NCBI GenBank assembly: GCA_964500675.1
Contig: CAZCNY010000002.1
Span: 496,001 to 560,000, forward strand
Length of the DNA: 64,000 bases
Direction of reading: 5' to 3'
Source: CAMLJR01 sp964500675
GTDB lineage: Bacteria; Pseudomonadota; Gammaproteobacteria; Pseudomonadales; CAMLJR01
The notes below the pieces were generated by a model. It had not been told where the DNA came from, did not search any database, and saw nothing but the letters and a program-made list of their open reading frames with translations. This document shows, piece by piece, positions 53,605 to 61,819 of the stretch. The stretch's first letter is position 1; every line of letters starts with the position of its first letter. The position numbers and the translations under genes were made by a program.

Positions 53605-53735
53605 TGTTCGTTATCGGTTAGTGCACGGAGGTTTCATTTCAGGCGCCGCCTGCAGATGAGCAGGCGCGGTATGTAGAAATGCCCGAGTGCATACGGAGTA
53701 TGATCTGCCGCAGATGACAACAACGCGAGGTAGTC

Positions 53736-54548
53736 ATGCAAACTCCGGAGCTTTTTGAAAATCGTTTCTGCCGTAGCGTTTCGCGCGACGAAATAGCTCA
53801 CTATCAGGAGCTCGGCTGGGTCAAATTAAAAAAATTTATCCAGCCCGACATTATTCAGCTACTCCTGAGCATCGCACAGCAGCGTATGGGGGAAGACGGC
53901 GATAGCAATCCGGCGTATGGATTAAATCAGCCATACTTCAATGCGGAGTTCTGCGGTGGACTTCAGCATCCCACACTTCGCGGATTACTCGAAGGCCTGG
54001 GCAAAAATGCAAAAGCATTGATGGCTCGAAAATCCGGTGTTGGCGTAAAGTATTTTTCCGATTTTTTTGCGCCGAAATTACCGTCCTCAAAACAAACAAA
54101 AAATGCCGGCAATGGCCCGACGGCATTCCACCAGGATTTCATCACGTTTGCCGTCGATCGCACAGGCGGCATGACGTTTTGGATTCCGCTCGAAGCGTAC
54201 GGACCCGATGCGGGTACGATGTCGTTCATCAATCGCTCGCAGCGCTTGGGCGTGATGGGCAGCTATCACACGTATGGCGGCGGCGATGCGCGCGACATAT
54301 TTCCAGAGTTGAATGAACTCGAAATGAGCGAGTCGATGCATTATGACCTCGGCGATATTACCGTTCACTCGCATTTAACGATTCACGGTGCGGGCAAAAA
54401 TACGATGGATAAGCCGCGCTGGGCGTATATTTTTCTCGCGCAACCGGCCGACGTTTGCTGGAACGGCGCGCCATCGGAAGCCTTCGATCCGGCCGGCATG
54501 ACGTTGAATCAGCGCTTGGATGATGAGCGCTTTCCAATCATTGGTTAG
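53736..54548 (+). CDS. Phytanoyl-CoA dioxygenase (PhyH) family protein
   Basis: This 270-residue Fe(II)/2-oxoglutarate-dependent dioxygenase has the metal triad in TAFHQDF (H-x-D near residue 129) and in HLTIHGAGKN (distal His near 216). An Arg in KPRWAYIF near 230 binds 2-oxoglutarate. The family hydroxylates lipids, alkaloids and other natural products. The ATG at 53736 follows GAGG. It is 131 bases after the SDR and 31 bases before the amidohydrolase, so the latter pair is probably cotranscribed. It likely acts in the same degradative route as the P450s. Confidence 0.88.
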   Translation: MQTPELFENRFCRSVSRDEIAHYQELGWVKLKKFIQPDIIQLLLSIAQQRMGEDGDSNPAYGLNQPYFNAEFCGGLQHPTLRGLLEGLGKNAKALMARKSGVGVKYFSDFFAPKLPSSKQTKNAGNGPTAFHQDFITFAVDRTGGMTFWIPLEAYGPDAGTMSFINRSQRLGVMGSYHTYGGGDARDIFPELNELEMSESMHYDLGDITVHSHLTIHGAGKNTMDKPRWAYIFLAQPADVCWNGAPSEAFDPAGMTLNQRLDDERFPIIG

Positions 54549-54579
54549 ATCCCGCGAAAAATTGTGAGGATAAATCACC

Positions 54580-55842
54580 GTGTTGATTTTGAATAACGCC
54601 AGAATTTTCGATGGGCGCAAGAGACCGGCGGAACGATGCAGCATTGCGCTCGATGGCAATAAGATTTTATCGATCGGCGAATATAAAAAAACCGGCAACG
54701 AAAAAATCGTCGATGTTAATGGCATGACAGTCATGCCGGGGTTGATCACCTGTCATTTGCATCCGGATTTTTATAAATTCAGCCTGGCGCAAGGTTTCGC
54801 TGGCGAGCAGCTCGGCAAGGAATTGCCGCCGGGCGTGCTGATGGCGATCGGCGTGCGTACCTGCCGCGTTTTACTCGAAAGCGGTTTTACCGGATATGTC
54901 GGCGCCGCGTGCGGTCACGACATCGATGCGCAACTGAAAATGGCCATTGCGCAAGACATCATTCCCGGTCCGCGTATTCGTGCGTGCAGTCATCACATCG
55001 GCACAACCGCCGATCTCAACAGCAGCCCCAAATGGTGGCAACGTTACGAGACCCCGGGAACCGATTTATACGCGGATGGCCCCGATGCGCTGCGCAAACT
55101 CGTGCGCGAGGAAATTCGTCGCGGTGCGGAAACGATCAAAATTTTCGCGAGTTCGGGTCACGGCTTTCCGGCAAAAACCGTGCGCAATATGTCGCGTCGA
55201 GAAATTCAAGCCGTTGTCGAAACGGCGCATGAACGCGGCGCCAAAGTTCGCGCTCACGTTTGCGACAAAGCGATAATCCTGGAGTGCATCGAACTCGGTG
55301 TCGACATTATCGATCACGGCGATGAAATCGACGCGCAGTGTATCGAAGCGATGGTGAAAGCCGGAACGTTTTGGGTGCCGAGTTTGATGTTTCCGAAATT
55401 AATCCTCGATTTAAATATGGGAGACGCTGAAGGCCGTTTGCAGGCGCAAGTCAACAACGTGCGGCGTATGCTACCGCTGGCGCAAAAAGCGGGTGTGCGT
55501 ATTTTGGTGGGTGACGATTACAGCGGAGTTTTTCGCGACTTGCTCGAAGACGATCCGCTCGATCATCAAGTCGGTTGTTACGGCCGCGAGTTTGCCTATT
55601 ACGGCGCTATCGAAGGTCTTTCGCCAGCAGACGTGCTTGGATGGGGTACGAAAAATGCCGGCGAACTGCTCGTCGATGCGCCGGCAAAAGTGGGGGTTAT
55701 AGAAGCGGGTGCGATGGCCGATCTCATCGTGATCGATGGCGATCCGTTGTCCGATCTCGCGCTGTTATCTCGCCCGGAGCAATCGCTAAAGGCCGTGATT
55801 CGCGACGGCGTGGCCGTTATCGATCGCCTGGGGAAGAATTAG
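54580..55842 (+). CDS. Metal-dependent amidohydrolase family protein
   Basis: This 420-residue amidohydrolase-superfamily enzyme resembles imidazolonepropionase- and prolidase-like proteins that use a binuclear metal site. Metal ligands appear in CHLHPDF near residue 59, the probable carboxylated Lys in TIKIFASSGH near 187, His in RAHVCD near 225 and DHGDEID near 244, and Asp in VGDDYSG near 308. The C-terminal ADLIVIDGDPLSDLALL is typical of the family. The start is GTG 54580 with GAGG ten bases upstream. It follows the PhyH gene closely. A regulator remnant is directly downstream. Confidence 0.9.
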   Translation: MLILNNARIFDGRKRPAERCSIALDGNKILSIGEYKKTGNEKIVDVNGMTVMPGLITCHLHPDFYKFSLAQGFAGEQLGKELPPGVLMAIGVRTCRVLLESGFTGYVGAACGHDIDAQLKMAIAQDIIPGPRIRACSHHIGTTADLNSSPKWWQRYETPGTDLYADGPDALRKLVREEIRRGAETIKIFASSGHGFPAKTVRNMSRREIQAVVETAHERGAKVRAHVCDKAIILECIELGVDIIDHGDEIDAQCIEAMVKAGTFWVPSLMFPKLILDLNMGDAEGRLQAQVNNVRRMLPLAQKAGVRILVGDDYSGVFRDLLEDDPLDHQVGCYGREFAYYGAIEGLSPADVLGWGTKNAGELLVDAPAKVGVIEAGAMADLIVIDGDPLSDLALLSRPEQSLKAVIRDGVAVIDRLGKN

Positions 55843-55851
55843 AGCGTAAAT

Positions 55852-56095
55852 TCTCGAAAAATACTCGAACACCAGGGCATCGACCCAGCGCTGTTTGCAG
55901 ACTCCGATAACGACATCGAATGCATGGCGATCGTGGACCTGCTTGAATATACGAGCAGGCATTTAAGTACGCCGTTATTCGGCCTGCAATTGGCGGAGCA
56001 GCAAGACCCCGACGTGTTTGGTTGTGTGATGGCGCTCGCGCGATCGGCGCCGAATTTTCGCCAGGCATTGCAGTGTCTGATTAGGTTATTCGGAA
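55852..56095 (+). pseudogene. Truncated AraC-family regulator (effector-domain remnant)
   Basis: From about 55852 the sequence encodes ILEHQGIDPALFADSDNDI and then LLEYTSRHLSTPLFGLQLA and ALARSAPNFRQALQCLIRL. This resembles the N-terminal arabinose-binding-like domain of AraC regulators that control catabolic operons. The reading frame has no proper start, no ribosome-binding site and no helix-turn-helix. Similarity fades near 56095, before the convergent P450 gene. It is a decayed regulator that probably once controlled the P450/hydrolase cluster. It may still be translated from an internal ATG at 55924, but a functional product is unlikely. Confidence 0.68.
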
Positions 56096-56211
56096 CAAAC
56101 CAGTTTTGGCAGAGCGTTCAAGCGCGCGACAGGATTGACGCCGAAACAGTTTCAGATGAGCTGCTGCAAAAAATAAATGCAGCAACTCATCGATATCGCT
56201 CACGCAATTCA

Positions 56212-57405
56212 CTAACCGAGAAACACCGGCAGCGTTTCCCAGCCGCGTGTTGTCGATGACGATGACATTTCTGCGTTCTCGAAATCCACGCTCCAATCCG
56301 GAAAACGTTTCAGCATTTCATCGAGCGCTATGCGGCCTTCGATTCTCGCCAGCGCGGAACCAATGCACGAGTGAATGCCGCGCCCGAATGTGATGTGCGG
56401 TGCGCCTTGACGATGAATATCGAAGCGCGAACCGCCGGGAAAACGCTGCTCATCGCGGTTGGCGGAGGCAATCAAGCCCATCATAACGCTGCCTTCGGGT
56501 ACGGTTTGACCGTGAATTTCAACATCGCGGCTGACATAGCGCGCGGCCAACGGTCCCGGCGGTTCGAAGCGAAGAATTTCCTCAATTGCGGCCGGAATCA
56601 AGGTCGGATTCGCGGCGATCTGGCGGCGCTGATCGGGGTGATCGCTCAGTATTTTTCCGGTCCAGCCCAACAGCCGCGACGTGGTTTCATTGCCGGCACC
56701 GGCGATCATCGCCACGAAAATCAAAATTTCATCGCGCGTCATTTTGCGCTTGGTGCCGGTCTCGTCGACAAACTCTACGTTCAACAATTCGGTCATGAGA
56801 TCGTCGGACGGGTTGTTAACGCGCCAGTCGATATACGCTTCATAATCCGCGCCGTCGGAGATGACGGACGCATCCATCGGCTTGCCGGTTTCCGTGCGCA
56901 TCGTATCGTCGATGCGAGCGCGCACCGCGTCCCGGTCTTCCTCCGGGATTCCGAGCAACCAACCGATCACGCCGCCGGGTAACTTCAAGCCGAGATCGCC
57001 GATAAAATCGAAACGGTCTGACTCGGCCTTTTCATCGATGCAGTTCGCGCAATACGCGCGGATTCTGCTCTCTAAATCATTCATTCTTTTCGGCGTGAAT
57101 ACGCGCGAGACCACATTGCGATGTACGGTGTGCTTGGGCTGATCTTCCCAAATGAACATGCCGCTGGGAACGGTGATTTCGGAGCGGATAAATTCGAGAA
57201 TATTGCTGCGGCCGGAAATGAAAGTCTCATGATTGGAAAGCATGCGCTCGACATCGCTGAAACGGCTGACCGCATAAAAATCATAATCTGCGTTGTAGTA
57301 GAGCGGTGCTTCTTCGCGCAGTCGCGTGTAAATCGGATAAGGATCGAGATTGATATCCGGATTGTAAGGATCCCAACGCGCAGGACCGCTAGCGTTCATG
57401 TTCAT
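56212..57405 (-). CDS. Cytochrome P450
   Basis: This 397-residue soluble bacterial P450 has the oxygen-activation helix AGAGNETTS near residue 237, the ExxR pair in EEILRFEPPGP near 277, and the haem-thiolate loop FGRGIHSCIG near 343. These monooxygenases insert oxygen into hydrophobic substrates using electrons from ferredoxin and a reductase; neither gene is nearby. It follows the second P450 on the same strand across a gap of about 110 bases. The neighbourhood (SDRs, crotonase-fold protein, acyl-CoA-ligase remnant) points to degradation of a terpenoid, steroid or aromatic compound. Confidence 0.95.
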   Translation of the reverse strand: MNMNASGPARWDPYNPDINLDPYPIYTRLREEAPLYYNADYDFYAVSRFSDVERMLSNHETFISGRSNILEFIRSEITVPSGMFIWEDQPKHTVHRNVVSRVFTPKRMNDLESRIRAYCANCIDEKAESDRFDFIGDLGLKLPGGVIGWLLGIPEEDRDAVRARIDDTMRTETGKPMDASVISDGADYEAYIDWRVNNPSDDLMTELLNVEFVDETGTKRKMTRDEILIFVAMIAGAGNETTSRLLGWTGKILSDHPDQRRQIAANPTLIPAAIEEILRFEPPGPLAARYVSRDVEIHGQTVPEGSVMMGLIASANRDEQRFPGGSRFDIHRQGAPHITFGRGIHSCIGSALARIEGRIALDEMLKRFPDWSVDFENAEMSSSSTTRGWETLPVFLG

Positions 57406-57513
57406 GTCATATCTCCGCTCTTACTATTTAAGGATGTTTGCTTTTGTGTCGGAACAATGTCACCAAATAAAAATAAGTTCAAGTTAAGCTTCTTTAAGAT
57501 CTTGTTATGGGAC

Positions 57514-58851
57514 TCAGCCGCGTCGTGAAAACAGCAGCGGCAGGCTGGTAATCGTGTGTGTCGCCAGTGTCGGTAGAAATTCAATTTGATCGATCGCTAC
57601 GGCGAGTTCGATGTTGTCGAGCCGCTGGATAATTTCCTGCGCCGCAATCTTGATTTCCATACGTGCCAGCGCCGCGCCGATACAGCGATGAATGCCGGCA
57701 CCGAAGGTTAGATGACTACCGACATTGCCGCGATCGACACGCAGCGTTCGCGCCTGCGGGAAATGTGTTTCGTCGGCGTTGGCCGAGGCAAACAAAATAC
57801 ACACCTGCGCGAACGCGGGCAGCACTTTGCCGCCCAGCTCCACTGTTTTTGTGGTGGTTCTGAAAAGTCCGTGCACGGGCGGCTCAAGCCGCAGCACTTC
57901 TTCGACAAAGCGCGCCAGCACGCGATCGTCATCGGCGGACTCACGGAGCTGTTGTGCCAGCTGCGGCTGCGTAGCGAGAATCATCAACAGATTGGTGATC
58001 GCCGCGGCAGTCGTGTCGTTGCCCGCGATGAGCAGCGCGCGCACGCACGAAACTTTTTCGGCAAAGGAGAGCGTTGGATTTTGTTCGTCGTCCAGACGCG
58101 CATGCACCAGATCGGAAATCATGTCCTCGCGCGGCTGGGTTTCGCGCGCACGGATCTGGGGAATAATATAATTTTGCAGATCGCACATCTCGCGCGCGTT
58201 CGCAATCATCTCCGCGCGCGTTTGCATGCGACCGATTTGCGCGAGCAGGGCGGTGGTCCAGCGCGCAACTCTTGCAGCGCCGATTTCAGAAAAATTCAAA
58301 CCCAACTGCTCGCAGATAATGTGGGCCGTGAGCGGGGCGGCGATATCTTTCATGCCATCGCCATGACCGCGCTCGGCCAGCGGCGCGATGAGGTCGGCGA
58401 CAATTTGCCGGATGCGCGGTTCAAGCGTTTTCACGCGATGTGCGGTAAATGCTTTGTCGAGCAGTTTGCGCAGTCGCGTATGCGCGGGCGGATCGCAGGC
58501 GATAATATCGCGAATAAATCCGCCGCCTTCGCGATTCATAATGTCGGCAAGCTCATCGACAAATCCGTTCGCGTAGCGATCCTGATAACCGTGTTCGAGC
58601 GAGAACGTGATCGGATCGCGCAGCACCGCTTCAACATCTTCGTAGCGGCTCACCAAATAAATATCCAATTTGGCGTCGTAGTAAACGGGTTCTTGTTCGC
58701 GCAGCGCACGATAAAAAGGAAAGGGATTGTTGCGAATGAGCGGGTCCAGGCGCGATTCGTCGCCGCGCAGGGTCAGCGATGCCCCATGCATTGGACATTG
58801 CGTAGTTGATTTTGTATCGGAGCTGGGCGTGTCGGACTCGAAGGTTTGCAT
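57514..58851 (-). CDS. Cytochrome P450 (second)
   Basis: This 445-residue P450 differs from its neighbour in length and in an N-terminal extension of about 40 residues containing CPMHG, which resembles the N-terminus of some P450s from aromatic or terpene pathways. It has the oxygen-activation helix LIAGNDTTAAA near residue 280, ExxR in EEVLRLEPPVHG near 320, and the haem loop FGAGIHRCIG near 388. The ATG at 58851 has only a weak ribosome-binding site. It is 30 bases after the AhpD/CMD-like gene and probably cotranscribed with it. Confidence 0.95.
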   Translation of the reverse strand: MQTFESDTPSSDTKSTTQCPMHGASLTLRGDESRLDPLIRNNPFPFYRALREQEPVYYDAKLDIYLVSRYEDVEAVLRDPITFSLEHGYQDRYANGFVDELADIMNREGGGFIRDIIACDPPAHTRLRKLLDKAFTAHRVKTLEPRIRQIVADLIAPLAERGHGDGMKDIAAPLTAHIICEQLGLNFSEIGAARVARWTTALLAQIGRMQTRAEMIANAREMCDLQNYIIPQIRARETQPREDMISDLVHARLDDEQNPTLSFAEKVSCVRALLIAGNDTTAAAITNLLMILATQPQLAQQLRESADDDRVLARFVEEVLRLEPPVHGLFRTTTKTVELGGKVLPAFAQVCILFASANADETHFPQARTLRVDRGNVGSHLTFGAGIHRCIGAALARMEIKIAAQEIIQRLDNIELAVAIDQIEFLPTLATHTITSLPLLFSRRG

Positions 58852-58881
58852 GAGGGAATCTCTGTGCCGCGCAAATTAACG

Positions 58882-59475
58882 CTACGTGTACTGCCGAAGT
58901 TCGGCGAGATGCTCGGCGGTCGCTTCGCGTTGTTCCAGCGGTATTGCAAACGAGCGCGTCACCATTGCCATCGCGGTGTAGCAGCCGACCAGACCGACAA
59001 CCTCCATCAATTCGACGGTCGAATAACGCTGCGCCAGCGCCTGCCAGGTGGCGTCGCTGATGCGATATTGCTGCACGAGTTCGTCGGCCGCTTTGATGAG
59101 CCAGCCATCGAATTCCGATAAACCTGCGCCGCCGTCCGCGGCATCGATTTGAGTCGCGGCTTGGATTTGAATTACGGTTTGGATTTGCGCATCGCTCATG
59201 CCGACTCCGTGCGCGATGTCGACATGATGACTGGCCTCATAGGTTTCGCCGCATTGTGCAAGCGTGCGTATGACGAGCACTTCGCGATCCCACGGCGGCA
59301 ACTCGGTGTAGCGGATAACTTTTTCAACCAGCGGAACGAAGACTCGATACAACGCCGGGTGATGCGCCAGGACGCGTGAAAAATTCAGCACGCTCCACGG
59401 GCCGACCAATTCCTTCTGTTCGGCGGTGAACTGTTCTGGACTCAACGGACTAATCCGGGGCGAACCGTCCTGCAT
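58882..59475 (-). CDS. Carboxymuconolactone decarboxylase/AhpD-like protein
   Basis: This 197-residue protein belongs to the CMD/AhpD superfamily. The conserved region reads LPPWDREVLVIRTLAQCGETYEASHH near residues 58-84, with one Cys and the E-x-x-x-H pair. It lacks the CxxC of true AhpD, so peroxidase-reductase activity is unlikely. A degenerate 18-base duplication encodes the repetitive QTVIQIQAATQ near 100. The ATG has GGAGG nine bases upstream. It heads the P450 pair and is probably involved in the same degradative route; the reaction is unknown. Confidence 0.82.
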   Translation of the reverse strand: MQDGSPRISPLSPEQFTAEQKELVGPWSVLNFSRVLAHHPALYRVFVPLVEKVIRYTELPPWDREVLVIRTLAQCGETYEASHHVDIAHGVGMSDAQIQTVIQIQAATQIDAADGGAGLSEFDGWLIKAADELVQQYRISDATWQALAQRYSTVELMEVVGLVGCYTAMAMVTRSFAIPLEQREATAEHLAELRQYT

Positions 59476-59614
59476 GCGTTTGCTCCTCCAATATTTGCTC
59501 GTGCGAATAGCTTGCTGCGCCGGGACGCGATTTGTGCGCTGCTTTTTTTTTGCGGCGGGTCAAGACAGTCGGGCCGCCGCCTTTCCCGAGCAGCCTCGAT
59601 TTGACTTTGGCCAA

Positions 59615-60685
59615 TCAACTGCCGGAAACCTTGCGCTCCAGATCCAGCAGCTTGCGTTGCGTCGCTTCGAGCAACGCGCGCAATTCCTTAATTTCGTCGA
59701 CGGGAGCTTTTTCCGCCGATGCTTCCGATGGCGGCCGGCTGCCATAGCTCAGGCGCCAATCGGCCGGAAATAAGCGGTCATTGTCTTTAACGGCATTGTT
59801 TAAACCTTTTGCAAAGGTTTGTTCGCCCAGCTCCAACTCGCCGTCCGATTTCACCATCGGCAGCATGGACTCCAGCCAGCCGGTGAGAACGCTGCCCATG
59901 TATTCGCCCTGGTTTTGTTTGAATATTTCGAAAAATGTTTTCTGCATGACGACGGTATCGGTGGGGCGTGTGCGCGCACACGCGCGCGCATATTTTTCTA
60001 CCTCGGCTTCGAGTTGATCGCGCGGTACCACGCTGTTGATGAAATTGCAGTCGTACATTTCTTTCGCGGTGAATGGGCGACCCGTGAAAACCATTTCCTG
60101 AAATTTGCGCAGCCCCATCATCAACGCCCATTGCCACATGCGCGCGGCCCAGCCGACATAGCGAAATGCGGAATGCCCGAATAACGCCTCATCGGAAGCG
60201 ACGACGATGTCGGCATCCGCAGCCTGATAAAAATGCCAGCCGTAGCAATAACCCTTGACCTCGACGATACTGATTTTCTTGAAATCCTGCAGGCTGCGTA
60301 AGCCGAAATTGGAGTTGGCGTACAGCTGCGTCAAGTTGGCGAGATAGCGATAAGAATCTTTCGGCGGATAGTTAATGTCTTCGTCGTCGGGAATTCTAAA
60401 TTCGTGCAGCAGCGAATGATCGGCTTCGCCCGAAAACATATCGGCCTGTTCGGGCAGATCCGCGCCGCTGCCGAAGTGCGCGCCGACACCGCGAATCACG
60501 AGAACCTTCACGTCATCGTCGACATTCGCGCGCTGCACTAAATCGGCAAAGCGATGCCGCGCGGCGATGGTCGGCGCATTCAGCGCATCGGGGCGATTCA
60601 GCGTAATCGTCGCGATCTTCGTGTTTTTATCCTTTTGATACAAAACGATCTCTTCAGCGGACGGGCGTTCGTTTTTTTCACTCAT
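59615..60685 (-). CDS. Crotonase-fold (enoyl-CoA hydratase/isomerase family) protein
   Basis: This 356-residue protein has the crotonase fold. ATITLNRPDALNA near residue 25 and the oxyanion-hole region RGVGAHFGSGADLPEQ near 64 fit the family. The second conserved block reads KGYCYGWHFYQAADADIVVASD near 145. Where hydratases have GGG-x-E, this protein has YGWHF, and the second catalytic Glu is not evident. Ordinary enoyl-CoA hydration is therefore doubtful. A C-terminal coiled coil (DEIKELRALLEATQRKLLDL) adds about 35 residues. The ATG at 60685 follows GAGG; the upstream in-frame codons derive from an acyl-CoA ligase remnant. Confidence 0.85.
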   Translation of the reverse strand: MSEKNERPSAEEIVLYQKDKNTKIATITLNRPDALNAPTIAARHRFADLVQRANVDDDVKVLVIRGVGAHFGSGADLPEQADMFSGEADHSLLHEFRIPDDEDINYPPKDSYRYLANLTQLYANSNFGLRSLQDFKKISIVEVKGYCYGWHFYQAADADIVVASDEALFGHSAFRYVGWAARMWQWALMMGLRKFQEMVFTGRPFTAKEMYDCNFINSVVPRDQLEAEVEKYARACARTRPTDTVVMQKTFFEIFKQNQGEYMGSVLTGWLESMLPMVKSDGELELGEQTFAKGLNNAVKDNDRLFPADWRLSYGSRPPSEASAEKAPVDEIKELRALLEATQRKLLDLERKVSGS

Positions 60686-60838
60686 GGATAACGACCTCAG
60701 ACGGCTCGCGATGAGATTCGCGACGTCAAATAATTTAATTTTCCCGGTCGATGTTTGCGGCACATCGCCGGGCGCTACGAAAATACGCGCCAGCAATTCC
60801 GGCGATGTCGACGCCAGATCATGCGTTGCGAAATCTCT
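60686..60838 (-). pseudogene. C-terminal remnant of an acyl-CoA ligase
   Basis: Between the SDR stop and the crotonase ATG, the frame encodes ARIFVAPGDVPQTSTGKIKL. This is the C-terminal segment of adenylate-forming acyl-CoA ligases, including the T-x-T-G-K-I motif with the catalytic Lys. About 50 codons survive; the rest of a gene of about 500 codons is absent. SDR, fragment and crotonase gene lie in one reading frame, so a deletion probably joined an upstream ligase end to this spot. It may serve only as leader for the crotonase gene. Confidence 0.78.
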
Positions 60839-61591
60839 TCAACGCGCGGTCCACGCGCCATCGATGGCAATCGCCTGTCCGACCACATAGCTGCAGTCGT
60901 CGCTGAGCAGCCATTGCACCATCGCAGCGACTTCTTCGGCTTGCGCAAAGCGGCCGATCGGGCATTCCGCCATCAGTGCGGCCGCGTGCTCAGGAGATAG
61001 CGATTCGCGTGAAAGCGGCGTGTCGATAAACGCCGGGCAAATGGCGTTGATGCGAATGCCCTCGCGAGCGTATTCGAGCGCGGCGGCTTTCGTTAAACCG
61101 ACCACGCCGTGCTTGGCCGCAACGTAAGCAGGCAAATAGGGCGCGCCGACCAAGCCCGCCACGGACGCGCAATTCACAATCGCGCCACCGCCATTTTTTT
61201 GCATGTGCGGTATTTGAAAGCGCAGACAATTCCAGATGCCCGTCAGATTGACGGCGATCACACGATTCCAGTTTTCCGTGCTGCAATCCGCGGTCATGCC
61301 TTTTTCTCCGTCCATTCCCGCGGCATTGAAAGCGGCATCCAAGCGGCCAAATGTCGTCACGGCAAACTCGACGGCGTTCTGCACGGCGCGCTCGTCGGTG
61401 ACATCGCAGGGCACGAAGGCGCATTTTCCGAACTCTCGCCATTTTTCTTCGATGGCACGTCCCGCGGTTTCATTGCGATCCGCAAGCACCGTGGCAAAAC
61501 CGCGTTTGATCAATGCTTCCGCGGTGGCGAGGCCAATTCCAGAGGCGGCTCCCGTGACAAAGGCAACTTTACTTTCCGCTTTGACTGGCAT
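60839..61591 (-). CDS. Short-chain dehydrogenase/reductase
   Basis: This 250-residue classical SDR has TGAASGIGLA near residue 13, ADRN near 37, NAAG near 88 and the catalytic Ser with YVAAK near 154. The C-terminal IAIDGAWTAR is typical. The ATG at 61591 follows GGGAG; an earlier start six codons upstream is less likely. It is first in the minus-strand run SDR, crotonase-fold protein, AhpD/CMD-like protein, P450, P450. A 2-hydroxy- or 3-hydroxyacyl dehydrogenase role in that route is plausible. Confidence 0.92.
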   Translation of the reverse strand: MPVKAESKVAFVTGAASGIGLATAEALIKRGFATVLADRNETAGRAIEEKWREFGKCAFVPCDVTDERAVQNAVEFAVTTFGRLDAAFNAAGMDGEKGMTADCSTENWNRVIAVNLTGIWNCLRFQIPHMQKNGGGAIVNCASVAGLVGAPYLPAYVAAKHGVVGLTKAAALEYAREGIRINAICPAFIDTPLSRESLSPEHAAALMAECPIGRFAQAEEVAAMVQWLLSDDCSYVVGQAIAIDGAWTAR

Positions 61592-61743
61592 GACTTCTCC
61601 CAATATCACTGAAGGCTAATTCGATGGATGCGGCTTCGATCGATACGCCCTGAAACTATGCCAAAAATCCCGATCTGCGGTTACGATAGTTCGCGCCCAT
61701 TTGTCGCGAATTCACGCCCATTGCATGCCGCGTAAGTTGCTTT

Positions 61744-61815
61744 GTATTGTCTTATGCTGCTTTGCATTGTCTCATGTTGAATTGTTTCATGTTGCATTGT
61801 CTCATGTTGAATTGT
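61744..61815 (-). repeat. 15-base tandem repeats at the 3' end of the ABC-2 permease gene
   Basis: GCATTGTCTCATGTT alternates with GAATTGTTTCATGTT. Full copies lie at 61764-61778, 61779-61793 and 61794-61808, a diverged copy at 61744-61758, and a partial copy at 61809-61815. The array begins five bases beyond the permease stop codon. A 15-base period keeps any overlapping reading frame open. It lies between two same-strand genes and has no obvious terminator. Confidence 0.85.
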
Positions 61816-61819
61816 CGGA

